DNA of 64,000 nt, from NCBI RefSeq assembly GCF_000766865.1, contig NZ_JNFA01000030.1, positions 1 to 64,000 on the forward strand. The letters run 5' to 3'. Positions 55,880-64,000 of this stretch are shown piece after piece. The notes under the pieces are model-generated. The model worked only from the letters and a program-made list of their open reading frames with translations, made no database searches and was not told the DNA's origin. Each line of letters starts with the position of its first letter. Positions within the stretch are counted from its first letter, which is position 1. Source of the stretch: Listeria booriae (GTDB taxonomy: Bacteria > Bacillota > Bacilli > Lactobacillales > Listeriaceae). The position numbers were made by a program, and so were the translations under genes.

Positions 55880-55981
55880 ATGATTATTTTTTCCACCATT
55901 CTTGCGCCGATTGTTGTTGGTTGCGTCCTTGCAATCTTCAATCATTGGTTAGAGCTTCGACGTAAGAAAAAGCGAAAGTAG
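55880..55981 (+). CDS. Fst/Ldr-type type I toxin
   Basis: Membrane toxin of 33 aa: one hydrophobic span (IIFSTILAPIVVGCVLAIF) with the Fst-family core AP-I-VG, HWLELRR, then a basic tail KKKRK. ATG 55880 is 8 nt after GGGAGG; an ATG 6 nt earlier is too close. A hairpin CTCTAGA/TCTAGAG (55837-55863) ends directly before the ribosome binding site, and the RNA 5' end can pair with the stop-codon region, both known ways to keep such mRNAs inactive. Antisense RNA at 55995-56068 completes the locus. Confidence 0.85.
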   Translation: MIIFSTILAPIVVGCVLAIFNHWLELRRKKKRK

Positions 55982-55994
55982 ACGGCTGTCTAAC

Positions 55995-56068
55995 CAAAAA
56001 AGAAGCCCCAATCTCCCTGGACGGAGATTGGGGCTTCGCTTTAGTCAAAAGCATGATTATTTTTTTCC
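55995..56068 (-). ncRNA. Antisense antitoxin RNA (RNA II type)
   Basis: Convergent promoter: TTTACG (56103-56098), 17 bp, TGG-TACAAT (56080-56075). The RNA of about 74 nt starts with the complement of AGCATGATTA..CCA (56050-56069), a direct repeat of the toxin start region (55877-55895), and ends in the shared hairpin with TTTTTT. Size, direct repeat and shared terminator match the par/Fst plan. Confidence 0.8.
56002..56037. terminator. Shared bidirectional terminator of toxin mRNA and antitoxin RNA
   Basis: Perfect 15-bp stem GAAGCCCCAATCTCC / GGAGATTGGGGCTTC, loop CTGGAC. T run is strong on the minus strand (TTCTTTTTT) and weak on the plus strand. Confidence 0.9.
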
Positions 56069-56185
56069 ATCTCCATTGTACCACGAAACACCGTATTCGT
56101 AAACTGGAGAAGTGGGTAGAATAAGCACAATACAATTGTATAGAAGAAACTCGCTTTTTATATAGATAGAGAAGTTCCTATGTGG

Positions 56186-56803
56186 CTATTTTGATTCCTG
56201 TTCTACACGTTCTACTTGTTTCACAAGTTTATAGAACGTGGTTTTTTTCACACCGGCTTGTTGCATCGCTTCGGTAGCGGTAATAGCACCCGTTTTCCAA
56301 ATTGCGTAGGCTTCTTTAAAAACATCTGTCACCTGAGCTTTAGGTCGACCGAATGCTATCCCATTATGGAGTGCAGCATCAATCCCTTCTCGCTGCCGCT
56401 TTCGTATCCGATCACGCTCATCCTGCGCTACCCAAGAAAGTATCTGAAGCACTAAATCTGCGATAAAGGACCCCATACTATCTTTGTACTGTGTCGTATC
56501 CAGTAACGGCATGTCTAACACGACAATATCAGCTTGTAAGTTCTTGGTGATATCGTCCCACTCCTGTAAAATTTCTTCTTTATTTCTCCCAAAACGATCC
56601 AATGAGTGTACATAAATAATATCACCTTTTCGAATCATCCTTTTGAGCAGTTGATATTGTTCTCGCTGAAAATTTTTCCCACTCACTTTATCAATAAAGA
56701 TGTCCCTCGCTTGAATCTCAGCTTTCTGCATGGCAACCCACTGACGTTCTTCATTTTGATCTTTTGAACTTACCCGAATATAGCCATATTTTCGATTATC
56801 CAT
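56186..56803 (-). CDS. Serine resolvase (TnpR-like)
   Basis: Small serine recombinase of 205 aa. Catalytic Ser in YIRVSSKDQNEERQ, Arg residues in VHSLDRFGRNKEEI, long E helix, then RKRQREGIDAALHNGIAFGRPK and a C-terminal helix-turn-helix (TATEAMQQAGVKKTTFYKLV). It resolves transposon cointegrates or plasmid dimers. ATG 56803 begins MDNRKYGYIRVSS like the family; spacing to AAGGAG is long (17 nt), so a GTG at 56821 is an alternative. Its res-like sites lie just upstream. Confidence 0.88.
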   Translation of the reverse strand: MDNRKYGYIRVSSKDQNEERQWVAMQKAEIQARDIFIDKVSGKNFQREQYQLLKRMIRKGDIIYVHSLDRFGRNKEEILQEWDDITKNLQADIVVLDMPLLDTTQYKDSMGSFIADLVLQILSWVAQDERDRIRKRQREGIDAALHNGIAFGRPKAQVTDVFKEAYAIWKTGAITATEAMQQAGVKKTTFYKLVKQVERVEQESK

Positions 56804-56879
56804 ACTATTGAAAAACCACACTCCTTATAGTTTTAAAATACATAATTCTATTTTGGAAATGCACAAATCATCCGTAAAG

Positions 56880-56972
56880 GTATGTGCGTTTCAGCGAACG
56901 TTCCTAATCTATTTTACAACAAAAACGAACGTGAATCAAAAAGGAAATACAATCGAAAGACATCGTTCGCAA
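56880..56972. other. res-like resolvase binding region
   Basis: Three CGAACG-type words occur in 80 bp upstream of the resolvase: GCGAACG (56894), ACGAACGT (56925) and the inverted CGTTCGC (56964). GTGCGTTTCAGCGAACG and the complement of CGTTCGCAAAAGTACAC form a partial inverted pair. The number and spacing fit a multi-subsite res. The rest to 57379 has no clear gene. Confidence 0.45.
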
Positions 56973-57379
56973 AAGTACACTTTTACAAACGTCATGCATG
57001 TATTAATATGGGTATCTACAATCTCTTTCCTTTCTTTTTGCGCTGCTACTTAGTTGAATCGCAGATTCCGATAAAATATTCAGTTTGTTTAATAAAAAAT
57101 GAGAAAAACCTTCTGCAATGGTATTTAAATTTATATTACTCAATAAAGGGAAAGTTCACAAAATGTTCTTAAATAACGCCTCTCACCTCCAAATCCTTTC
57201 TTTTTGCTTCTAACTAGCTAAATAAACACGCCGCTACCTTAATATATCTTTATTAATATAAATAGAGTGGTACGCTCTCGAAATACAAACATAGAGAAGA
57301 CGATGTATACTAGATATATTCCAACAAGGCAGACAGTTAATAAAAGCTAAGCAATATATTTAAAAGGAGTGAATAGGCT

Positions 57380-59506
57380 ATGCGGTGCAAAAAATGGTTT
57401 ACATTTGTCGTAAAGAGTATAACTGTTACCTGTATTTTAGCGAATGCAACACAAATTCTTCCTGATGTACATGCAGAAGCTGATACTATTTCTACTTTAA
57501 CAAGTCACAGTCAACCAAAATCAGCATTAAAATCTAGCCCTTTAAAAGCCACACCAATTTTGAAAAATGGTAATTTTTCTTTTAATTCTTCAACGAAAAA
57601 TTTTCCAGATTGGAAGTTGGCAACGGTGGTTAATTCGCAACGAATAGATAACCCACAATTAGTAGATGCTGGATCAACAAATTGGTACACTGTTGAGCCT
57701 CATAAATTTGATATTGGTACATCAGCGGATGGTGTTAGCATTTATAGTTGGGAAGGCCGCGAGAACATCATGTATCAGACAGTAGCCACTACACCAGGTG
57801 AGACCTATACGTTCACCTACAATGCTAATATTGAGTTATCACATGCCAACTATCTATATACAGGTGCACGAGTCGTGGATGAAGCTAGTAATACTATTTT
57901 AGTTAATAATCCGAAACAAGGCATAACAAAAACAGCCAAGGAATATAGTACAACTTTTACAGCAACGGGAACTTCTACTCGTTTAGAAATCACCAATTCA
58001 TGTGCTGGCGGTGGTACGTATAAAGATCAACAAGTACGTTTGAAAAATGCAACTGTATCAACAACTGACTCTATCCCTCCTGAAATGCCTTCTATTCAAG
58101 CGATGAACACAGTGTCTACTACTATATCTGGACAAGCAGAACCGTACGCTTTTGTTCAAATTTTCGCGAATGATGTATTTATTGAAGAAGTTCAGGCAGA
58201 CAGTCAAGGTTATTATTCTATCGATGTGAGTCCGTACGCAGAAGGAACAACAATTGCGACCACCGCAACAGATAGTTCAGGAAATAGGAGCGCGAAAAAA
58301 GAAATTACTATCACGCCTGCAATAGTGCCAACGCCAACGCTGGACATTGTAACAGACCAGTCAGAAACAGTTTCTGGTAGTAGCCTTCCCAATTTTGAGA
58401 TTCAACTGCAAATAAATGGAGATACATTCACTACACAAACGGATACAACTGGTGACTGGCATATAGATATTCCAAAACAAATAGCAGGCACTAACATTGA
58501 AGCCACGGCGATTTCATATGGAGTACGTAGTGATATCGTCACAACAACGGTGCTTGATTGTACATCGCCAGACGCACCTGTAGTAAACCCAATCGAGTCT
58601 TCGGACGTTTTCATTAGCGGGCGTGGCGAACCAAATGGTACTATTCGTGTTCAACTGCCAAATGGAGATACGCTGACGGGAAATATAGATGCTGCTGGAT
58701 ATTTTCGTTTAGAAATGCCGTTACAGCTTGCAGGGACAGGAGTTCGTGTGCAGGTAGTTGACGCATCAGAGAACATTAGCACACCGACGAATGCTATTAT
58801 ACAAGACGCTTACACCTCTGTCGGCTCCAACTATGCTATTCATGCTTTGGATATTTCCTTGAATAAAAGTGAATTAGTGAACCTGACACAAGAAGAAATC
58901 AATGAGATTATACGAGATCGAGCTTCTCCGCAAGGCTGGGACATGCAGGCATTTCAAGCAATCTCTGAAAATCAGATAAACATGACGACGAATGCCACAC
59001 CTTTAAGCAACGAGGGAGACTATACGGCTACTTTTACAGTCGGAGATGTTAGTCATACAATTAAAATGACACTTGTCGATGATACGGTTCTCGCTTTCGC
59101 TACAACACCTGACGATTTGAACTTCCAGACAACGACGATTGGCGCCGAACTCGTTACTATCCCACTTGAAGATCCAAATTGGAATTTACAAGTAAAGGAT
59201 ACGCGTTCTAATAATAGCAATTGGAATGTGACGGCAACCGTAAATGGCCCGTTTGTAGCTGAAAATGATCCACAGGCAAAAAAACTTCACGATGCTCTCC
59301 GTTATCGCTCTGGTGATACATCCACAATCATACCAGATAATGTGGCTTTCCCTATTTATCAAGGTAAATCAACAGGGCAACCAATCCAAACAATCCAATG
59401 GGAACAAAATCAAGGCATCCAAATGGAAGTGAATCCAGTGGGCATCAAAGAGGGCCAAGCTTATCAAACAAGTGTTACTTGGTCAATTAACGATACCCCT
59501 TCATAA
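57380..59506 (+). CDS. Large WxL-domain surface protein
   Basis: Secreted cell-wall protein of 708 aa. Signal peptide to about HAEAD (residue 36); residues 55-235 form a beta-sandwich of the carbohydrate-binding type (NGNFSFN...FPDWKL); two to three Ig-like repeats of the Big_6 kind follow (TISGQAEPYAFVQIFANDVF, ISGRGEPNGTIRVQLP). The C-terminal 170 residues are a WxL domain: DPNWNLQVKD and the terminal TSVTWSINDTPS. WxL domains bind peptidoglycan without a covalent anchor. AAGGAG precedes the ATG. It forms an operon with the next WxL gene. Confidence 0.85.
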   Translation: MRCKKWFTFVVKSITVTCILANATQILPDVHAEADTISTLTSHSQPKSALKSSPLKATPILKNGNFSFNSSTKNFPDWKLATVVNSQRIDNPQLVDAGSTNWYTVEPHKFDIGTSADGVSIYSWEGRENIMYQTVATTPGETYTFTYNANIELSHANYLYTGARVVDEASNTILVNNPKQGITKTAKEYSTTFTATGTSTRLEITNSCAGGGTYKDQQVRLKNATVSTTDSIPPEMPSIQAMNTVSTTISGQAEPYAFVQIFANDVFIEEVQADSQGYYSIDVSPYAEGTTIATTATDSSGNRSAKKEITITPAIVPTPTLDIVTDQSETVSGSSLPNFEIQLQINGDTFTTQTDTTGDWHIDIPKQIAGTNIEATAISYGVRSDIVTTTVLDCTSPDAPVVNPIESSDVFISGRGEPNGTIRVQLPNGDTLTGNIDAAGYFRLEMPLQLAGTGVRVQVVDASENISTPTNAIIQDAYTSVGSNYAIHALDISLNKSELVNLTQEEINEIIRDRASPQGWDMQAFQAISENQINMTTNATPLSNEGDYTATFTVGDVSHTIKMTLVDDTVLAFATTPDDLNFQTTTIGAELVTIPLEDPNWNLQVKDTRSNNSNWNVTATVNGPFVAENDPQAKKLHDALRYRSGDTSTIIPDNVAFPIYQGKSTGQPIQTIQWEQNQGIQMEVNPVGIKEGQAYQTSVTWSINDTPS

Positions 59507-59578
59507 TTTGAAAACGAATGAATACCAAGTGACATCAGTAGCTTCATCAAACTGTGCACTTCAAAGGAGAAATTTATC

Positions 59579-60322
59579 ATGAATGTAAAAAAATATCTTG
59601 TTACCAGTCTTATCGCTGTTACTGCTGTAGCTACTCTCTTTAACCCAGGTACTGCAAAGGCTGCCGAATCTGAATCTATCACAACTGACGGTAAAATTCG
59701 CTTTGTCAAACAGGACGACAGTGCCATAAGTCCACCAGTGAATCCTCTAAATCCCGATCAAACAATCGATCCAGCCGATGGTGAAACCCCTTATCCAGGA
59801 ACAGGAGGCCCACTTAGTATTGATTACGCCTCTACATTCGATTTTGGAAATCAAGAAATTACAGGTGAAACGAAAGTGTATAATGCTAAATTGGATAAAA
59901 TAAAAGTAGATGGTTCCGAAATAGAAGTTCCAAATAATGTCCAAATTACAGATAACCGCGGTACAAATAGTGGTTGGCAACTAAACGTATCTCAAAATGG
60001 CCAATTAAAAGATGCGGCAGATCGAGAATTAAACGGAGCGAAGATTACAATCAAAAAAGGGACCCCTACAACAAAATCAGATGCTGACATAACAGCGCCC
60101 ACAGCAAATACAGAAATTAATTTAAATCCTAATGGTGATGCTTCTTCTGTTATGGTAGCTGACACGGAACAAGGGATGGGAAAATGGGTTGATAAATTTG
60201 GTGTGGACAATACAGAAGCAGCAGATGCTGTGACGCTAACAGTTCCTGGGAAAAGCGCAAAGTATGCCGACTCTGAATATGCCACAACTTTGACATGGAC
60301 TTTATCAGATACACCAGAGTAA
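59579..60322 (+). CDS. WxL-domain surface protein
   Basis: Typical small WxL protein, 247 aa: signal peptide (ends AKAAE, residue 29), TDGKIRFVKQDD start, proline-rich segment, and the WxL domain with NSGWQLNVSQ and terminal YATTLTWTLSDTPE. Non-covalent binding to the cell wall is expected. AAAGGAG lies 9 nt before the ATG, 72 nt after the larger WxL gene. Usually such loci also encode DUF916/DUF3324 proteins; none is seen here. Confidence 0.9.
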   Translation: MNVKKYLVTSLIAVTAVATLFNPGTAKAAESESITTDGKIRFVKQDDSAISPPVNPLNPDQTIDPADGETPYPGTGGPLSIDYASTFDFGNQEITGETKVYNAKLDKIKVDGSEIEVPNNVQITDNRGTNSGWQLNVSQNGQLKDAADRELNGAKITIKKGTPTTKSDADITAPTANTEINLNPNGDASSVMVADTEQGMGKWVDKFGVDNTEAADAVTLTVPGKSAKYADSEYATTLTWTLSDTPE

Positions 60323-60372
60323 TAAAACACGTTTGTAGATAAGAAAATAACTTAAAATTAGTGTTTTCCTAT

Positions 60373-60437
60373 AAAAAATCTCCTTCACAATACTAGAACT
60401 GGATGTAAGCCAGGTTCTATGTGATAGGAGATTTTTT
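60373..60437. terminator. Bidirectional terminator
   Basis: AAAAAATCTCCT / AGGAGATTTTTT outer stem with an inner AGAACTGG/CCAGGTTCT hairpin, between the convergent WxL and protease-LRR genes. Confidence 0.9.
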
Positions 60438-60458
60438 ATTTAGACGGTTTCTTTCTTG

Positions 60459-62840
60459 TTAGTTAGCGGGTGGAATGACACTAATTCCAATATTTCCGCT
60501 TACATAGTAAGTTGTTGCTTGTAATTTAACATTCTTACTTAGGTCGAGTGTAGCAATTTGATTATTTTCCACACTCAGGGACTTCAAAGCGACATTTGAG
60601 CTTACATCGAGTTGTCTTAATTTGTTATCGTTTAAGGAAAGGTATACCAGTTTAACGTTATGACTCAGGTTGATGTCGGATAATCGATTGTTACCAACAC
60701 TCAGATTTTCTAACGCACTATTTTTAGATACATCCAAGCTAGTGAGTTGATTTTTAGGAGCACTTAAATACTTCAAAAAAGGGTTCTTTGTAACATCAAG
60801 TTGACTTATTTGATTATACATAACGTTTAATTCGTTCAATGCTACATTTTGTGATACATCAATTTTAGTGAAATTATTGAAGCCGATATTTAAAACGATA
60901 AGCTTTGTATTTTTACTAATGTCGATGCTTGTTAGTTTATTGGTGCCAAGTTGTAACCAAGTTAATGCAGTATTTTTACTTACATCCATACTGGTTAGAC
61001 TGTTTTGACCAAGGCTTAGAAAACTTAAAGATGGATTGTTACTGGTGTTTATTGTTGTTAGTTTGTTATCTGGTATTTGAAGTGTATCTAAGCGCGGACA
61101 ATTTGTCACGTCAATCGATGTTAACTTATTCGCCATTGCATCCACCCAAGTTAGGGCTGGATTAGAACGAAGGTCAAGCGTTGTTAGGTTATTAGAATCT
61201 AGATAAAGATCGATCAATTTTGTGTTTTTACTAAGATCAATGGTGGTTAAATTGCCTTTTTGAAATTTTAAATAAGTGAGATTGGTTAAGTAAGTGAGTC
61301 CTGTTGCGTCACTTACGGTTTTGTTATTGTAACCACTGAGATTAATGGATTTGAATTGTTCTGCTTCGCTCTGAGTGATTGTATCGTCTACCGTTTTTTC
61401 AATTTGTCGTGCAATTTCAGCTGCAAAAACGGGATCAGGAAACAGCTCTTTAATGATACCGAGTGATGGAGGCTTGGGTTCTGGATCAGGTATGATCGTT
61501 CCAGGGTTACTCGGATCAGTACTGTTTGTATAGACATTAAATAAATAGTTTTCCGTTTGTTTTTGCCATGTATTATTGTCATTCAATGTGTAGCCGTTGT
61601 AAACGTTTTGCACACCTACAATACCGGAGTCTGTTGGGATAAGGATGCGACTGACATTGTCTGGTTTGGTATATTTGATAGCAACTGAAAATTTATCTGT
61701 CGCAGTAATTGGTATGGAATTATCAAGCTTTATTGTTTCAGCTCCTATGTCTGCTTTTGTGCCGGATTTCACTTTTGTAAAGCCGTTTAAACCTGTTGTG
61801 ACACTGGTTGTTGGATTGACATAAATTTCATAGGATACATTTTTTTCTTCCGTTTGGATACTGATGGCATCGATTTTTTCGGATGCTTTTGGTGCGTCAA
61901 AAACGTGTGCGATAACTTTACTGCCTGCTGTGGATAGTTGACCACCTCCCATTGTGCGCGCTTCACCATATCGTTTTGAGTAGTTCGTAGCAGGTTCAAC
62001 GGAAGTAACCGTATACAATTCTTTTGCGCGAAGATAGGCGTCTTCATAGGAAATGTAATAATAACCATTATCACCCCAATTTGCACCCCAGCTATTTTTA
62101 GCGATAAAAGCGCCGTTTCGTGCGGGTGGATAGGTGAACTTATTTTTATCAAAACTATCATCCCAACCAACAAGTGTGACCACATGATTAGATGCGCCGA
62201 CACGTTCTGGTAGCAGGTTCTGCGTGTTATAATCGCCTCTGTAACTACCTAAACCGTCTCGGGCAGAAATAACATTGCCATATTTCTGTACGTTGTTTTT
62301 GATTGCGTTTACTCTGTCTGTAATTTCAGTAGCTGTATTCTCTTTATAATTCGTTAGCCCAGGCATCTTAGTGAATCCTTGAACATGAAGTGCCGCAGGA
62401 CGATTGCCTAAAATAGATAACGGTTGATATCCGACGATTGAGTTTGGAAAAGTGGTTTCAAGAACAGGGCCTTTCCACGTCATCATTTTCTCAAGTACTG
62501 GAAAGCTGTCATACCCAGAGTCTAACGCACCACCAACACCAAGCGACCAGTCAAATTTCCCAGTGATGTTAGCTGCGAGTGCATAGTTGAAATAGTTTTC
62601 TGCGAGATCGATTTTTATTCCTGTGTTCTTTACATAATTTTGTTCGGTGGCTGCTATGGTTGCAAAGGACCAACAAATATTCCTTGTTTGTTGCTTCACA
62701 GGTGTTGTTGTCCCCGTGGCTCTTGGATCAAAAGACGTTGGTAGGTTTTCCGCGAGTGCGTGCGTAGGCCACAAAACCCCGATAGAAATTAGGATTGTGA
62801 GAAGCAATGTAAAACTCCCTTTTTTAAAATAATGTGTCAT
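60459..62840 (-). CDS. Secreted papain-family protease fused to leucine-rich repeats
   Basis: Secreted protein of 793 aa. Signal peptide to about ALAEN (31). A C1 peptidase domain (35-265) has all key residues: Gln 50 and Cys 56 in PVKQQTRNICWSFA, His 219 in GASNHVVTLVGWDD and Asn 249 in AKNSWGANWGDNGYY. A lectin-like beta domain (about 270-440) and a PDPEPKPP linker lead to an internalin-type cap (IKELFPDPVFAAEIARQ) and about twelve LRRs with the short LTSIDVSKNTALTWL pattern. No LPXTG. GGGAGG precedes the ATG. The LRRs may direct the protease to a host or bacterial surface partner. Confidence 0.9.
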   Translation of the reverse strand: MTHYFKKGSFTLLLTILISIGVLWPTHALAENLPTSFDPRATGTTTPVKQQTRNICWSFATIAATEQNYVKNTGIKIDLAENYFNYALAANITGKFDWSLGVGGALDSGYDSFPVLEKMMTWKGPVLETTFPNSIVGYQPLSILGNRPAALHVQGFTKMPGLTNYKENTATEITDRVNAIKNNVQKYGNVISARDGLGSYRGDYNTQNLLPERVGASNHVVTLVGWDDSFDKNKFTYPPARNGAFIAKNSWGANWGDNGYYYISYEDAYLRAKELYTVTSVEPATNYSKRYGEARTMGGGQLSTAGSKVIAHVFDAPKASEKIDAISIQTEEKNVSYEIYVNPTTSVTTGLNGFTKVKSGTKADIGAETIKLDNSIPITATDKFSVAIKYTKPDNVSRILIPTDSGIVGVQNVYNGYTLNDNNTWQKQTENYLFNVYTNSTDPSNPGTIIPDPEPKPPSLGIIKELFPDPVFAAEIARQIEKTVDDTITQSEAEQFKSINLSGYNNKTVSDATGLTYLTNLTYLKFQKGNLTTIDLSKNTKLIDLYLDSNNLTTLDLRSNPALTWVDAMANKLTSIDVTNCPRLDTLQIPDNKLTTINTSNNPSLSFLSLGQNSLTSMDVSKNTALTWLQLGTNKLTSIDISKNTKLIVLNIGFNNFTKIDVSQNVALNELNVMYNQISQLDVTKNPFLKYLSAPKNQLTSLDVSKNSALENLSVGNNRLSDINLSHNVKLVYLSLNDNKLRQLDVSSNVALKSLSVENNQIATLDLSKNVKLQATTYYVSGNIGISVIPPAN

Positions 62841-62933
62841 TTTTTAATTCCTCCCTTTGTAAATTTTACTAACGTTTAAAAGATTAACACATTAATATAG
62901 CTAAAGCTAATGATTTGGTATTTATTGTGATAG

Positions 62934-62981
62934 AAAAACGAAGGCTAGCATGCGCAACGGTGCATGCTAGCCTTCGTTTTT
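62934..62981 (-). terminator. Terminator after the Crp/Fnr gene
   Basis: Perfect 20-bp stem from AAAAACGAAGGC to GCCTTCGTTTTT, loop GCAACGGT. No other feature is seen in 62841-63075. Confidence 0.9.
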
Positions 62982-63075
62982 AAGTGGCAAAATTATTTTT
63001 AATGCAAGTGATAGGTCACAATTACTCGTGATTTTTTGAAATCTTGCTACATTTTTTTCAATATGTCTGGATATC

Positions 63076-63774
63076 CTATAAATCCCACCAGTCATCAAAA
63101 CCTAGCAAATCTCGCAGTCGCTTAATATCGGTAATAATCCATGGCTTCTTAGATGACACCAAAATGCCTTCTTCTCGCAATTTCTTCAATACATCAGAAG
63201 TATACGTTTTAGATGTGTAGGAGAAATCAGCCAACAAATCGTAAGTTAAGACAGCAGGCAATTGAGCTTCGTTGGGCTTTGTCCGAATACCAGCTTTCAC
63301 ACAGCGAAGTAGCGAAAAATAAATACTATCTTCTGAAGAAAGGCTATATTTTTTTGTTAATACAAAGAGGTCGTAGCGGCTCTCTAAAGCGTAATTTAGC
63401 ATAATATAGTTTTTTGGATCTTCGGTGATGAGTATTTTTCGCATGTAATCAAAATCGATTTGCCACCATAAAACATCGTTAAGCGCGGTGACGGTATACT
63501 GCTTCGGAACTTCTTCGATGAGGATTGGCAAATTAAAGAGTTTCCCTGGCGGAACGATATGGAAATTTTTTGTGTACTCGTCACCAGTGTAGTTATATTT
63601 CACATAGCCACTTTCGACTAGATAGCAGTACTTTAAGCTAGTCTCCGAAGTTATAACGGTTCCTTTTGGAATAATGTGTTGCGTGCAATACTGATTAAAC
63701 CGGGTATCTTTCTTCAATAATTTTAAAATCTTGGAGAAAGAAGCGTAAGAGCGAATCTCATCTTTACTGTACAT
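63076..63774 (-). CDS. Crp/Fnr-family transcriptional regulator (PrfA-like)
   Basis: Regulator of 232 aa: N-terminal cyclic-nucleotide-binding fold (IPKGTVITSETSLKYCYLVESGYVKY) and C-terminal winged helix (LLADFSYTSKTYTSDVLKKLREEGIL). No FNR-type cysteine cluster. Length and layout equal PrfA and its many Listeria paralogues, but the recognition helix is not the PrfA one, so targets are open; nearby surface-protein genes are candidates. AAGGTTGATGCCCT-type leader; ATG 63774 seems the only start. Confidence 0.8.
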   Translation of the reverse strand: MYSKDEIRSYASFSKILKLLKKDTRFNQYCTQHIIPKGTVITSETSLKYCYLVESGYVKYNYTGDEYTKNFHIVPPGKLFNLPILIEEVPKQYTVTALNDVLWWQIDFDYMRKILITEDPKNYIMLNYALESRYDLFVLTKKYSLSSEDSIYFSLLRCVKAGIRTKPNEAQLPAVLTYDLLADFSYTSKTYTSDVLKKLREEGILVSSKKPWIITDIKRLRDLLGFDDWWDL

Positions 63775-64000
63775 AGGGCATCAACCTTCCTCTAATCATA
63801 CTCTATAGAAAATCCGACGTTCTATTCTCTATAGTTAAGTTATAGCACGATTCAAGTACTTTAATAAAACAAATTGTTTTATATAGCCATCTTTCTTTTT
63901 TTTTAGTATTTTAGCTTGGAAGAAATGTCATAAAAAGTTCAAGAAAAAGAGCCACAGCATTAGATAAAGTTATACTTAATATAAAAACAAGCCAGAATGT
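63775..64000. other. Upstream region of the Crp/Fnr gene
   Basis: No gene seen. CTCTATAG occurs twice in direct orientation (63801 and 63828); CTATAG is itself palindromic, so these could be operator half-sites. The window ends here. Confidence 0.3.

Larger units (their letters stand above)
55431..56980. mobile_element. Tn3-family transposon remnant
   Basis: One terminal repeat (55431-55468), an Fst-type toxin-antitoxin locus, a serine resolvase gene and res-like repeats, without transposase or second end. The right limit is uncertain; everything to about 56980 lacks host genes. Divergent tnpA to the right of res is expected in this family and appears deleted. Confidence 0.7.

Noticed and set aside
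55757-55945. Minus-strand ORF of 62 codons over the toxin gene
   Set aside because: Antisense to the toxin and its leader, no ribosome binding site, explained by the type I locus.
56808-57172. Plus-strand ORFs next to the resolvase (possible tnpA remnant)
   Set aside because: No similarity to Tn3 transposase visible and no ribosome binding site; treated as non-coding.
62883-62896. PrfA-box-like word upstream of the protease-LRR gene
   Set aside because: Only one half-site is good and the spacing to a -10 does not fit PrfA-dependent promoters.
59579-64000. Second Tn3-type terminal repeat to the right
   Set aside because: The complement of the 38-bp end (CTTAGCGTTG...) was looked for by eye and not found in the window.

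Overview
The window looks like the chromosome of a Listeria-type bacterium (Listeriaceae, low to moderate GC), probably not L. monocytogenes itself. Pointers are an internalin-like LRR/MucBP surface protein, an LPXTG protein, a pair of WxL proteins, a LipA-type tyrosine phosphatase lipoprotein, a Crp/Fnr regulator of the PrfA kind, a pentitol PTS operon in the order I remember for lmo2659-lmo2668, a candidate LhrC-family sRNA, and T-box, M-box and RAT leader RNAs. Species assignment is inference.

Layout. 0-10 kb: LRR/MucBP protein, a beta-glucoside PTS gene (bglP) with a complete antiterminator leader, a secreted beta-helix protein, an orphan OppA lipoprotein and a small membrane protein. 10-12.2 kb: three small redox/hydrolase genes. 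12.3-23.4 kb: one operon on the minus strand for pentitol use: PRD activator, GatABC-type PTS, two polyol dehydrogenases, RpiB, transaldolase, two Rpe-type epimerases and transketolase, feeding pentose phosphates into glycolysis. 23.6-27.6 kb: AT-rich accessory block with two paralogous Rgg/MutR-type regulators, each divergent from very small genes. 27.6-30 kb: methyltransferase, LipA-like phosphatase, small zinc-ribbon membrane protein. 30-38.4 kb: a complete L-ascorbate operon (ulaG-A-B-C-D-E-F) with its own PRD regulator and a HAD phosphatase. 38.5-43.4 kb: secreted beta-helix protein, candidate CU-rich sRNA, LPXTG protein. 43.4-47.7 kb: formate dehydrogenase, DUF1641 protein and FdhD.

48-57 kb is the most unusual part. 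A T-box leader with a methionine specifier precedes a SAM hydroxide adenosyltransferase gene, and a 190-bp palindrome-ended repeat lies inside that leader. Two more copies of the same repeat stand directly upstream of an M-box (Mg2+) riboswitch. The M-box is followed by a 33-residue leader ORF with an EDPAEPE stretch and by an MgtA-type P-type ATPase gene that is cut after about 210 codons by a 38-bp Tn3-family terminal repeat (Tn1546-like). The Tn3 remnant carries an Fst-type type I toxin-antitoxin locus and a serine resolvase, but no transposase. A large M60 metallopeptidase gene lies between the two riboswitch loci.

57-64 kb: two WxL surface proteins, a papain-type protease fused to leucine-rich repeats, and a Crp/Fnr-family regulator. 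Most genes are on the minus strand and many are separated by clear Rho-independent terminators. No rRNA, tRNA or CRISPR array was seen.
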